DNA of 9,311 nucleotides from SSC3 sp035477015 (lineage in GTDB: Bacteria; Actinomycetota; Actinomycetes; Propionibacteriales; Nocardioidaceae): contig DATILB010000425.1 in assembly GCA_035477015.1 (NCBI GenBank), forward strand, positions 1-9,311, read 5' to 3'. Below, piece after piece: positions 1 through 7,233 of the stretch. The first letter of the stretch is position 1; each line of letters starts with the position of its first letter. The notes under the pieces are model-generated. The model was given only the letters and a program-made list of their open reading frames with translations. It searched no databases and was not told the DNA's origin. The position numbers and the translations under genes are program-made.

Positions 1-1215
1 CCAGAATCGTGCGAGCTCGGGGTAGATGACCGACTTGCCGGTCGTGATCAGCCCGACCGACAGGCCGCGCTCCGGGTCCGCCCAGCCCATGATGTTGATC
101 CAACCGAGGTGCCCGAACGCCTGGGTGGTGTTCGGGCCGTAGAGGCTGATCACCCGCCCACCGAGCATGTAGCCGTAGCTGAACGAGATCGGTAGCCCCA
201 GGCTCAGGTCGACCTCGAGGTGCGACTGCGGGATGAGTGCCCGGCGGACCGTCCGCTGGTCCATGACCCGGATCCCGTCGAGCTCGCCCTCCATCCGCAG
301 CATCTCGTAGAAGCGCCCGAGCTCGTTGGCCGTGCTGACACCGTTGGCCGCCGGCAGCACTGCGGTGAGGAAGCGCGGGTCGTTCGAGGTCCGCGTCGCT
401 TCGTCGGGGTGCAGGCCGAGCGCGCGAGTGAGGAACGTCGACAGGGGCGGCATCGGGACCGGGCCAGTCGGGTAGTTGAGGGCAACCTGGTCCACGTCCG
501 CCGGGTCAACGCCGTAGTTCATCCAGCGGAACCCCAGCGGGTCGAGGATCTCGGCAGCCAGCACGTCGCGAACGCTCTTGCCGGTGACCTCGCGGACCAC
601 CTCGCCGAGCACACTGCCGCCCGTGACCGCGTGGTACGCCTGGCGCTTGCCGGCCCTGCTCATGGGCTTCGCGTCGTACATGAGCTCTCGAGTCCGCTCC
701 CAGTCGTTGACCGAGTCGAGGTCCAGAGCACCCTTGGGCAGGTTCGGAATCCCCGACCGGTGCGACAGCACGTGCCCGATCGTGATGTCAGCCTTCCCGT
801 TGCGCGCGAACTCCGGGAGGTACTCCGCGACCGGGTCGCCGATGTGCAGCAGGCCGCGCTCGTCGAGCACATGCATCAGGGTCGCTGTCGTGCCTTTGGT
901 CGCCGAGAAGATGCAGAACGGCGTCTCGGGTGTTGCCAGCACCTTCTCCGTATCCGCCTTGTCCTGGGGGCCGTTGCCCTTGGCATGTCCGATGGCGCGG
1001 TCCAGGACCACAGCACCCTCACGGCGTACGCACAACGCGATGGCAGGGTGCACGCCCGACCGGTAGAGGTTGCGCACGGACTTCCAGATCCGCTCGACCC
1101 CGGCCTCCGTCATACCCACGTCGGTCGGGTCCTGTTCCTCGGCGATCGTCGTCACCGAGTCGAGGTCCTTGGGAATCTTTGCCCGGCGCAACGGGTCGGG
1201 GATACCTGCGATCAC
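1..1215 (-). CDS. Serine hydrolase, beta-lactamase class C / EstB-type esterase family (3' end off the window)
   Basis: The frame is open from a GTG at 1215 to the left edge, giving 405 residues without a stop; the C-terminus is missing. A TGA lies two codons upstream, so this is the first possible start, and AAGGG six bases ahead of it is a good ribosome binding site. The catalytic S-x-x-K motif is S104-A-T-K107 and the second motif is the Y194-H-A-V-T-G-G block. H369-L-G fills the place of the KTG/HTG motif. The 'LSHRSGIP' block at 151-157 is also typical. There is no signal peptide, so the enzyme is probably cytoplasmic. Family members hydrolyse esters or amides through an acyl-serine intermediate; with no signal peptide and a lipid-gene neighbour, an esterase/lipase role is more likely than penicillin resistance, but the substrate is unknown. 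It is divergent from the metallophosphoesterase gene. Confidence 0.93.
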   Translation of the reverse strand, partial: MIAGIPDPLRRAKIPKDLDSVTTIAEEQDPTDVGMTEAGVERIWKSVRNLYRSGVHPAIALCVRREGAVVLDRAIGHAKGNGPQDKADTEKVLATPETPFCIFSATKGTTATLMHVLDERGLLHIGDPVAEYLPEFARNGKADITIGHVLSHRSGIPNLPKGALDLDSVNDWERTRELMYDAKPMSRAGKRQAYHAVTGGSVLGEVVREVTGKSVRDVLAAEILDPLGFRWMNYGVDPADVDQVALNYPTGPVPMPPLSTFLTRALGLHPDEATRTSNDPRFLTAVLPAANGVSTANELGRFYEMLRMEGELDGIRVMDQRTVRRALIPQSHLEVDLSLGLPISFSYGYMLGGRVISLYGPNTTQAFGHLGWINIMGWADPERGLSVGLITTGKSVIYPELARFW

Positions 1216-1296
1216 GCCTCACCCTTGCGCCTGCGTTCATGGACGGTCAAGATGCGCGTCACCGTCTGGGTGGTGTCGCTCCCCACACTTCCGAAC

Positions 1297-2976
1297 GTGG
1301 CCACGCTGACGCGCCGACAGACCGTCCAGTGCAGCTTCCTCTCGGTGGGAGCGATCGCCATGGGGCCATCGCTGATCTTCCCCCGGCTCGGCCCGGACTT
1401 CCCGGTCCACGCACCCGGTACGACGTACGACTCGACGATCGAACGCAAGGGCTGGTTCGGGTACCGCCGCCTCGGAGAGGACCGGCCCTACCCGCTGGTG
1501 GTGCGGAGCGACTTGGCAGCCGCCGGGAAGAGCCGGGCCGCACGACGAATGCCGAAGGCGACCGTGGTGCAGCTGACCGACCTGCACTTCGTCGACGTTC
1601 AGAACCCACTCCGCTTCGAGTTCCTCGACCACCGCACCGGCACGGGCCACCGACCGCAGGAGCTGCTCGGGCCGTTCGGGGCGACCGCCCTGGTCCAGAA
1701 GATCAACCAGCTGCAGGTGGGGCCGCTCACAGGTCGGTCGATCGACGCCGTGATGACGACCGGTGACAACACCGACAACCAGAGCGGCACCGAGCTCGAG
1801 TGCCTCCTCTCGGTGCTCGCAGGAGGCACCGTCCGCCCCGATTCGGGCGGCGACCACTTCGAGGGCGTGGCCGGCAGCGGGTTGTGGGAGTACTGGCAAC
1901 CCGAGTCGACCGCGATGGACCGGTACAAGGACGCCGGTTTTCCGACGATCCCTGGGCTGCTCGCGGCTGCGATGCGCTCGTTCGTCTCGCCGGGGCTGGC
2001 GGTCCCGTGGTTGCTCACGATGGGGAACCACGACGACACCGTCCTGGGCACGCTGGCCACCCGCCCGTACGTCGAGGACTGGACCGCAGGGGGGCGGAAG
2101 ATCTTCTCGGCCCGATGTGACGAGACCTTGTTCCTGGCCGAGCTCGCGAGCCGGCCCGCGGCGCTCAGCGACCCCCAGCCCGAGCCACGCGAGGTCGCCG
2201 ATCTGCTCGAGACCGTTGCCGCACTGGGCGAGACGCGGACCGTCGTACCGGACGAGCGGCGCCGCCCCTTCACCGGCTCGGAGTACGTCGACGCGTTGCG
2301 CTCCGAGCGTTTCACCGGTGCCGGACCGGTCGGTCACGGCTACGGACCCGAGGCCGACGGGTCTCGCCTGTACTACCGGTACTGGTTGTCCCCGGACGTC
2401 CTCGCCATCAGCCTCGACACGACCAACCAGGCCGGCGGCGCGGACGGCTCGGTGGGTGCAGCGCAGCTCGAGTGGCTCGAGCGGACCCTCCTCGAGCATG
2501 CCGACGAGTACGTACTCGTCTTCAGCCACCACCCGTCGTACTGCATGGACAACCTCGCACCGGACCCCCGGTCGCCCGAGGAGTCCCGGCACTCCGGGGA
2601 CGAGGTGCTCGACCTGCTGCACCGGCACCCCAACGTGCTCGCCTGGATCAACGGGCACTGCCATCGCAACAAGATCTCGGCCCGACGTCATGCCGACCCG
2701 CGCCGGTCGTTCTGGGAGATCAACACGGCCTCGCACGTCGACGCTCCGCAGCAGGCACGGGTCATCGAGGTCGCATCGAACGGCGACGGAACGGTGTCCC
2801 TGTTCACCACCATGCTTGATGCCGACGCACCGCTTCGGCCGTCGTACGACGACCTGACCCCGGAGAACCTCGCAGGCATCTTTCGCGAGGTGGCGTACAA
2901 CGACCTGACGTTCCGCGACCGTCGGGGATCGGTCGAGGACCGAAACACGGAGCTCCTGCTGGCCGATCCGCTGTGA
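1297..2976 (+). CDS. Metallophosphoesterase, TIGR03767-like (PPA1498 family), probable Tat export
   Basis: A calcineurin-like metallophosphoesterase of about 559 residues with the family motifs far apart because of long inserts: D95-L-H97, G156-D-N158, G243-N-H-D246, H411-H412 and G453-H-C-H456. These residues form the two-metal centre that hydrolyses phosphate esters; the substrate is not evident. Wide motif spacing and blocks such as 'VRPDSGGD' and 'GFPTIPGLL' point to the actinobacterial TIGR03767 group, known for Tat signals. The start is uncertain. GTG 1297 gives MATLTRRQ followed by a hydrophobic stretch (residues 12-28), a plausible Tat signal. ATG 1252 has a weak GGACGG site and would also keep the twin arginine. 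ATG 1360 has a good GGTGGGAG site but would lose the signal. The frame stays open back to 220, antisense to the serine hydrolase; that part is spurious. The WS/DGAT gene follows 13 bp after the stop. Confidence 0.9.
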   Translation: MATLTRRQTVQCSFLSVGAIAMGPSLIFPRLGPDFPVHAPGTTYDSTIERKGWFGYRRLGEDRPYPLVVRSDLAAAGKSRAARRMPKATVVQLTDLHFVDVQNPLRFEFLDHRTGTGHRPQELLGPFGATALVQKINQLQVGPLTGRSIDAVMTTGDNTDNQSGTELECLLSVLAGGTVRPDSGGDHFEGVAGSGLWEYWQPESTAMDRYKDAGFPTIPGLLAAAMRSFVSPGLAVPWLLTMGNHDDTVLGTLATRPYVEDWTAGGRKIFSARCDETLFLAELASRPAALSDPQPEPREVADLLETVAALGETRTVVPDERRRPFTGSEYVDALRSERFTGAGPVGHGYGPEADGSRLYYRYWLSPDVLAISLDTTNQAGGADGSVGAAQLEWLERTLLEHADEYVLVFSHHPSYCMDNLAPDPRSPEESRHSGDEVLDLLHRHPNVLAWINGHCHRNKISARRHADPRRSFWEINTASHVDAPQQARVIEVASNGDGTVSLFTTMLDADAPLRPSYDDLTPENLAGIFREVAYNDLTFRDRRGSVEDRNTELLLADPL

Positions 2977-2977
2977 A

Positions 2978-2983
2978 TACGAT
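2978..2983 (+). promoter_or_regulatory. Candidate -10 element for leaderless transcription of the WS/DGAT gene
   Basis: TACGAT fits the actinobacterial TAnnnT -10 consensus and ends six bases before the GTG start at 2990, the spacing expected when the transcript begins at the start codon. No Shine-Dalgarno sequence lies ahead of this GTG, which fits leaderless translation. The hexamer begins two bases after the TGA of the upstream phosphoesterase gene. No good -35 hexamer is visible, so translational coupling within an operon is the alternative. Confidence 0.4.
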
Positions 2984-2989
2984 GTCCCC

Positions 2990-4327
2990 GTGAAGCTGCT
3001 CAGCCCGGTGGACAACATGTTCGCCCGCATGGAGTCGTCGCGGACACCGATGCACATCGGCGCGCTCGCGATCTTCGACCTGCCCGAAGGTGCGCCGACG
3101 AGCTTCACTCGCGATCTGTACGAGCAGTTCTCCCAGCTCGCGTTCCTCCCCTTCCCGTTCGACAGCGTCATCGCCCGAGCCTCCACGATGGCGCACTGGA
3201 AGCAGGTGCAGCCCGACCCGAGCTACCACGTGCGGCTGTCCGCGCTACCCGAGCCGGGCGGCGACCGTGAGCTCGGTGCCTTGGTCGAGCGACTGCACTC
3301 GACCCCGCTCGACATGGCCAAGCCACTGTGGGAGGCGCACGTCATCGAGGGGCTGTCGGGCAACCGGTTCGCCTTCTACTTCAAAGCACATCACTGTGCC
3401 GTCGACGGCATGGGCGCGATGAACCTCATCCGCACCTGGCTCACGCTCGACCCGGACGCGGAGCCGGGCTCGGAGTCGGTGCAGCCGCTCGACCAGGACT
3501 TCAACCTGGCGAACATGTTCGCCGTGACCACCGCGAAGCGGGCCGTCGACGGAGTCCAGGCGACCGGCGAGATCGCTGGCCGGCTGACCAGCATGCTGCG
3601 CGGAGCGAACAGCTCTGTCCTGGCCGCACTGCGGACCCCGCGTACGCCGTTCAACCGGCGGATCACCCGGCATCGCCGACTTGCTGTCCAGGTGCTGGAG
3701 CTCCCGCGCTTGAAGGCGGTCGCCGTCGAGAGCGGCACCACCGTCAACGACGTGATCCTTGCTTCGCTCGGCGGCGCCGTACGTCGCTACCTCGAGGAGC
3801 AGGACGCGCTCCCCAAGAACACCCTCACCGTGTCCGTGCCGGTGGGCATCGATCGCGACGCCGACACCCTCAACGCCGCAACGGGTTTCGTGGCCCCACT
3901 GGCCACCTCGTCCGAGGATTCGCTCGAGCGACTGCGATCGATCGCGGCAGCAACCAGCCGCGGCAAGAACGAGCTGTTGTCGATGTCGGCGAACGCACTC
4001 CAGCACTACACGCTCGTCGGCCTGATCCCGCTGGCCGTGGGACAGCGGACCGGCGCCCTGGGGAACCTGCCGCCGCTCTTCAACTTCACCGTGTCGAACG
4101 TCGTCCTCTCCAAGGACCCGCTCTATCTCAACGGCGCGAAGCTCGACCTGATCGTCCCCGTGTCTTTCCTCGTGCACGGCTACGGACTGAACGTCACGCT
4201 GGTCGGCTACGCCGACAGGGTGACCCTCGGCTTCGTCGGCTGCCGCGACACCCTGCCGCACCTCCAGCGGCTCGCGCTGTACACCGGCTCGGCGTTCGAG
4301 GAGCTCGAGACCGCCGTCGGCAGCTGA
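2990..4327 (+). CDS. WS/DGAT: wax ester synthase / acyl-CoA:diacylglycerol O-acyltransferase
   Basis: The 445-residue protein has the usual family length. The catalytic H134-H135-C-A-V-D139-G140 matches the HHxxxDG motif, in which the second His acts as general base for acyl transfer from acyl-CoA to diacylglycerol or a fatty alcohol. Other family blocks are the N-terminal 'LSPVDNMFARME', 'KPLWEAHVIEGL' ahead of the active site, N253-D-V-I-L in the middle and the C-terminal 'FTVSNV' and 'HGYGLNVTLVGY' blocks of the DUF1298 domain. The product would make storage triacylglycerol or wax ester at the membrane and lipid-droplet surface. The GTG start puts the conserved 'LLSPVD' right at the N-terminus. 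It sits 13 bp after the phosphoesterase gene and is convergent with the cyclase gene. No residue needed for activity appears to be missing. Which acceptor is preferred cannot be told from sequence. Confidence 0.95.
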   Translation: MKLLSPVDNMFARMESSRTPMHIGALAIFDLPEGAPTSFTRDLYEQFSQLAFLPFPFDSVIARASTMAHWKQVQPDPSYHVRLSALPEPGGDRELGALVERLHSTPLDMAKPLWEAHVIEGLSGNRFAFYFKAHHCAVDGMGAMNLIRTWLTLDPDAEPGSESVQPLDQDFNLANMFAVTTAKRAVDGVQATGEIAGRLTSMLRGANSSVLAALRTPRTPFNRRITRHRRLAVQVLELPRLKAVAVESGTTVNDVILASLGGAVRRYLEEQDALPKNTLTVSVPVGIDRDADTLNAATGFVAPLATSSEDSLERLRSIAAATSRGKNELLSMSANALQHYTLVGLIPLAVGQRTGALGNLPPLFNFTVSNVVLSKDPLYLNGAKLDLIVPVSFLVHGYGLNVTLVGYADRVTLGFVGCRDTLPHLQRLALYTGSAFEELETAVGS

Positions 4328-4448
4328 GCACCGAAAGACCTCACACAATCGTCACGCGCCGAGGCCTTCGCGTCGCACCTTCCGAACGGGCCTCGTGTCA
4401 CCGTGAGGGACCAGTTTCGCAGCGGTGTCTCGAAACAACCGAAGAGCA

Positions 4449-4479
4449 ACGGAGCTCACCTCCCCAGTCGGAGCTCCGT
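4449..4479. terminator. Hairpin between convergent WS/DGAT and cyclase genes, possible two-way terminator
   Basis: A perfect 9-bp inverted repeat, ACGGAGCTC at 4449-4457 and GAGCTCCGT at 4471-4479, encloses a 13-base loop. It lies 45 bases beyond the cyclase stop and 121 beyond the WS/DGAT stop. There is no T-run on either side, though the minus-strand flank is fairly T-rich. The convergent setting suits a shared terminator. The rest of the 4328-4524 gap shows nothing I recognise. Confidence 0.45.
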
Positions 4480-4524
4480 GAGCAGGAGTGATGGTCCGGC
4501 ATCCCAAACGGACCGTCACACGAG

Positions 4525-6120
4525 CTAGGTGGGGTCTCCGTACGCCGGGGGCCCCACCACCGGCGTTCTGGGGGCGGCAGCGCTTTGGGAGGAGCCCCGC
4601 CCCCAGAGCGAACGCTCGTCCAGCCCCTGGTCCGGCGCGAAGACCTCGATCGGCTCGGACTTCCCCTTCAGCGGCAACGAGCCCCGCGACACGAGCGCGT
4701 GCTCGCGGGTGAGCATCGCTCTCGTGGCGGCAGTGATCAGGACGTCGTCGCCGGTCTGCCTGGTAGCCGCCTCCACCCGCGCAGCGATGTTGACGGCATC
4801 GCCGATGACACTGAAGTTGAGTCGCCCGGCCCCGCCGATCGGGCCCGCGACGACGCGTCCGGTGTTGACCCCGGCAGCGACGGTCAGCCCGCTGGCCGTG
4901 ACAGCGACGATCTCGACGGCAGCTGCCAGTGCTCGATCGGCGTGGTCCGGGAAGACCTCCGGTGCCCCGAACACCGCGAGCATCCCGTCCCCCATGAACT
5001 TGTCGACGTGCCCGCCATGCCCCTCTACGATCGGCACCATCGCCGAGAAGAGCTCGTTGAGCGTGGCGATCACTTCGGTGGCCTCGGCCTGCTCGGCGTA
5101 CGTCGTGAAGCCACGAACGTCGCAGAACAGGATCGAGACCTCGACCTCCACGCCCTCCTGCGGGAACTGTCCCGACAGGATGATGTTCACGACCTCCTTG
5201 TCGACGTAGGTGCCGAAGGCCGCGCGCATCTCCTCGCGCTCCTGCAGCCCCCGTGCCATCAGGTTGAAGTCATGGGCGAGTTCGCCCAGCTCGTCGCTGC
5301 TGATGACTGGGACCCGGGCGTCGTAGTCGCCCTCGCGAACGCGCGCCAGCTTCTCCCGTACGTCGAGCATCGGCCGCGTGATGCTCTCGGACAGCAGCAC
5401 GGTCAGCTCGTGGGAGAGCACGATCCCGACCGCGGCCGACACGAGGATGGCGATGACGAGGTTCCGGGAGCCGTGCTCGTTGGTGATCAGACCAATCGTG
5501 AGAACACCCGTGCCCGAGGTGTACACCGGCAACGACAGCTTGAGTCTCTTGGCAACGGGCAACCCGCTCGCCGTGAACGGGAAGTCGTCCGGGAGGACCG
5601 CCGCGATGTCTGCGACCAGCGGACGCGTCAGCACCTCACCCACGGAGTAGCTGAGAACAGTCGCGTACGCCGCCGGGATGATGCACGCCAGCATCGCTGC
5701 CCAGAAACCAGCCCACCCGATGCCCCAGAGCAGCGCCGCCGTCGCACAGGTGGGCACGATCGCGAGGACACTGACCGTGGCCGAGTCCCGCCGGTACTGC
5801 CGGAAGGTGAAGTTCGTCGCCGCGTCCCAGGCGTCCACCGTCTCCTTCGGCGTCGGCGTGGGGTTGCGTCGCCAGGCGACGATCGCATCCAGCACGGGCT
5901 GGGCCCGCATCGTCGCGTAGATCACGGCCAGCAGGGTCATCCCGACCGCGACCCCGCCCACCAGCAAGGCATCGACCGGCGTCGGGTCGTAGTACGTCGC
6001 AATCATTGCGACCGTCACCGCAGCGACGAGGACCGACGCACCACCCTCGCCCACGACCAGCACGAGCCAGTAGCGGGACCCCAGGGCGTCGTACAGGCGC
6101 CGCATCAGACGGTCGAGCAC
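4525..6120 (-). CDS. Membrane class III adenylate cyclase with HAMP domain
   Basis: This 531-residue protein has hydrophobic segments near 18-42, 50-71, 115-133, 136-158, 199-213 and 220-243, then a HAMP linker (about 244-296) and a class III cyclase domain (about 325-490). Metal-binding D334 (FCDVRGF) and D378 (KFMGDG), substrate lysine K374, and transition-state N444 and R448 are all present, so it should be active. The second adenine-contacting position, seven residues before N444, is S437 rather than Asp, as in class IIIb enzymes that use Thr or Ser. The architecture matches the mycobacterial Rv1318c/Rv1319c/Rv1320c/Rv3645 group. It would convert ATP to cAMP at the inner face of the membrane, with HAMP relaying a membrane signal. 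The C-terminal 35 residues are Ser/Ala/Pro-rich and look unstructured. The GTG start has no clear Shine-Dalgarno. The gene is divergent from the protease gene. Confidence 0.95.
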   Translation of the reverse strand: MLDRLMRRLYDALGSRYWLVLVVGEGGASVLVAAVTVAMIATYYDPTPVDALLVGGVAVGMTLLAVIYATMRAQPVLDAIVAWRRNPTPTPKETVDAWDAATNFTFRQYRRDSATVSVLAIVPTCATAALLWGIGWAGFWAAMLACIIPAAYATVLSYSVGEVLTRPLVADIAAVLPDDFPFTASGLPVAKRLKLSLPVYTSGTGVLTIGLITNEHGSRNLVIAILVSAAVGIVLSHELTVLLSESITRPMLDVREKLARVREGDYDARVPVISSDELGELAHDFNLMARGLQEREEMRAAFGTYVDKEVVNIILSGQFPQEGVEVEVSILFCDVRGFTTYAEQAEATEVIATLNELFSAMVPIVEGHGGHVDKFMGDGMLAVFGAPEVFPDHADRALAAAVEIVAVTASGLTVAAGVNTGRVVAGPIGGAGRLNFSVIGDAVNIAARVEAATRQTGDDVLITAATRAMLTREHALVSRGSLPLKGKSEPIEVFAPDQGLDERSLWGRGSSQSAAAPRTPVVGPPAYGDPT

Positions 6121-6232
6121 GCTTCGAGTCTGGCCGAGTGGTCAGGGGTCGTCCAGCGTGGCCGTTGTGCTCCGCACGGAACGGGAGGAGTCTGGCTGGT
6201 TGGGGGAATCCTTGCGGCCACTCACTCCCGGT

Positions 6233-6237
6233 GGAGG
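6233..6237 (+). promoter_or_regulatory. Ribosome binding site that decides the protease start
   Basis: GGAGG at 6233-6237 lies four bases before ATG 6242. It picks this start over the longer frame, open back to 6158, and puts the signal peptide at the N-terminus. No convincing -35/-10 pair was seen in the 121-bp divergent gap to the cyclase gene. Confidence 0.7.
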
Positions 6238-6241
6238 AATC

Positions 6242-7033
6242 ATGCGAAGAGCAACCATGGCGCGTGCCTCGATCATGGCCCTCGTGGCCGCGATGGTGGT
6301 CACCGCTGCACCAGCAGCCGCGATCATCGGAGGCACGCCGGACGGCCAGGGTCATCCGAATGTCGGTGCCCTTGATGTTCGGCCGACCGGGCTCCGAATC
6401 CCGGCGTCGGGCGTCCTGATCTCCCCGACCGTCTACGTCACGGCGGGGCACGTCACTCGCTTCTTCGACAACGCAGGCGTCACGCGCGCCAGGGTGACCT
6501 TCGACCCGGTGTACAGCGACTCCGCCACGTTCTTCGAGGGAACCGTCCACACGCACCCGTCTTTCGGCGCGTTCCCCGGTCGCAATGACCCGTACGACAT
6601 CGGAGTGGTGGTCTTCGATGAACCAGTCCCAGGGATAACGCCGGCAACTCTGCCGACGGCTGGACTGCTTGACGAGCTTGGTGCGCAGGGGCTCGGCGAT
6701 GAGGTCTACCCGGTCGTCGGTTACGGCATCACCCGACTCCTTGGCGGAGCCGACGGCGGCGGCACGCCGCGGCCAGACCGCGACTCAGCGGGCACCCGGA
6801 AGACAGGTGAGTGGCGGTTCCTGTCGCTGACCCCTGACTGGATCCGATTCGACATGGGCGATGCGCAGGGCTGCACCGGTGACTCTGGGGCGCCGAACTT
6901 CCTCGGGGAGTCGAGCCTGGTCGTCGGCATCGGTATCGGAGGAGACGCCGCTTGTTCGACCATGGGCTCCGACCTACGGCTGGACACCGCGAGAGCGCGG
7001 GCCTTCCTGGGCCAGTTCGTCGATCTGCCCTGA
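6242..7033 (+). CDS. Secreted S1-family (chymotrypsin-fold) serine protease
   Basis: The protein has 263 residues. A Sec signal peptide covers residues 1-27: RR near the start, a hydrophobic core, then APAAA. Predicted cleavage after A27 leaves I28-I-G-G, the classical N-terminus of an active chymotrypsin-fold protease. The triad is H70 (VTAGHV), D119 (YDIGVVVF) and S215 (GCTGDSGAP). C211 and C235, the only cysteines, match the 191-220 disulfide of the family. Chymotrypsin position 189, at the base of the S1 pocket, is Q209 rather than the Asp of trypsin, so cleavage after Lys/Arg should not be assumed. An insert rich in Gly/Arg/Asp (about 168-190) precedes the active-site strand. The protein should act outside the cell; its target is unknown. 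It stands alone, divergent from the cyclase gene, and its stop is followed by a hairpin at 7045-7071. Confidence 0.9.
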   Translation: MRRATMARASIMALVAAMVVTAAPAAAIIGGTPDGQGHPNVGALDVRPTGLRIPASGVLISPTVYVTAGHVTRFFDNAGVTRARVTFDPVYSDSATFFEGTVHTHPSFGAFPGRNDPYDIGVVVFDEPVPGITPATLPTAGLLDELGAQGLGDEVYPVVGYGITRLLGGADGGGTPRPDRDSAGTRKTGEWRFLSLTPDWIRFDMGDAQGCTGDSGAPNFLGESSLVVGIGIGGDAACSTMGSDLRLDTARARAFLGQFVDLP

Positions 7034-7040
7034 GCAGACG

Positions 7041-7071
7041 AAAACCGCAGGACTCAAGGGAGTAACTGCGG
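7041..7071 (-). terminator. Intrinsic terminator of the tRNA-Arg locus, also downstream of the protease gene
   Basis: CCGCAG (7045-7050) pairs with CTGCGG (7066-7071), with a nested ACTC/GAGT stem around AAGG. Read on the minus strand, the hairpin is followed by TTTT (7044-7041), so it is a better terminator for minus-strand transcripts coming through the tRNA fragment, whose 3' end is 13 bases away. It also lies 11 bases after the protease stop and may serve that gene from the other side. Confidence 0.6.
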
Positions 7072-7083
7072 CTTCGGGATAAG

Positions 7084-7125
7084 CGCGCCCGGAGAGATTC
7101 GAACTCCCAACCTTCTGATCCGTAG
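7084..7125 (-). other. 3' half of tRNA-Arg(ACG), attachment-site (att) core
   Basis: Read on the minus strand, the segment follows tRNA numbering from position 32. The anticodon loop CTACGGA (7125-7119) carries anticodon ACG. Next come the 3' anticodon stem TCAGA, the variable loop AGGTT, the T-stem GGGAG (7108-7104), the T-loop TTCGAAT (7103-7097), CTCTC and the acceptor strand CGGGCGC (7091-7085), with discriminator G at 7084 and no encoded CCA. The T-stem pairs with one G-U. The 5' half is absent: the five bases before the loop, CTTCT, cannot pair with TCAGA, and no D-arm or 5' acceptor strand follows. This is the footprint left where an element has integrated into the 3' part of a tRNA gene. 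The element lies on the higher-coordinate side, where the integrase is. Confidence 0.85.
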
Positions 7126-7188
7126 AGAAGTGAGCCCGTCATGCCCTGTGATCCTGAGGGCTCTGGGGGTCCTCATCCACGCCTGAAA

Positions 7189-7227
7189 GCAGCAACTCCA
7201 CGACCCTGAGGTGCGTGGAGTTGCTGC
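7189..7227 (-). terminator. Strong hairpin after the integrase gene, probable terminator
   Basis: A perfect 14-bp inverted repeat pairs 7189-7202 with 7214-7227 around an 11-base loop, which can add three more pairs past a bulge. It begins 31 bases beyond the integrase stop. On the minus strand the stem is followed by TTTC, so it can end integrase transcription before the att site. Confidence 0.65.
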
Positions 7228-7233
7228 GCCGTC

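Noticed and set aside
220..1296. Long N-terminal extension of the phosphoesterase frame on the plus strand
   Set aside because: It is antisense to the serine hydrolase, whose minus-strand frame carries the SATK, YHAV and HLG motifs; the plus translation has no family features.
1212..1448. 78-residue minus-strand frame ending in a GTGA overlap with the serine hydrolase start
   Set aside because: The overlap looks operon-like, but the peptide has no features, and most of it lies antisense to the phosphoesterase N-terminus.
1237..3186. 649-residue minus-strand open frame
   Set aside because: It is antisense to the phosphoesterase with all five metal motifs; its Arg/Val/Gly-rich translation is a GC-rich shadow.
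3245..4348. 367-residue minus-strand open frame
   Set aside because: It is antisense to the WS/DGAT gene with its intact HHxxxDG motif; a composition-driven shadow.
4585..6375. 596-residue plus-strand open frame
   Set aside because: It is antisense to the adenylate cyclase with all catalytic residues; the translation is His/Arg/Asp-rich without domains.
7084..7140. A complete functional tRNA gene
   Set aside because: Only the 3' half is tRNA-like; the bases 5' of the anticodon loop cannot form the anticodon stem, D-arm or acceptor strand.
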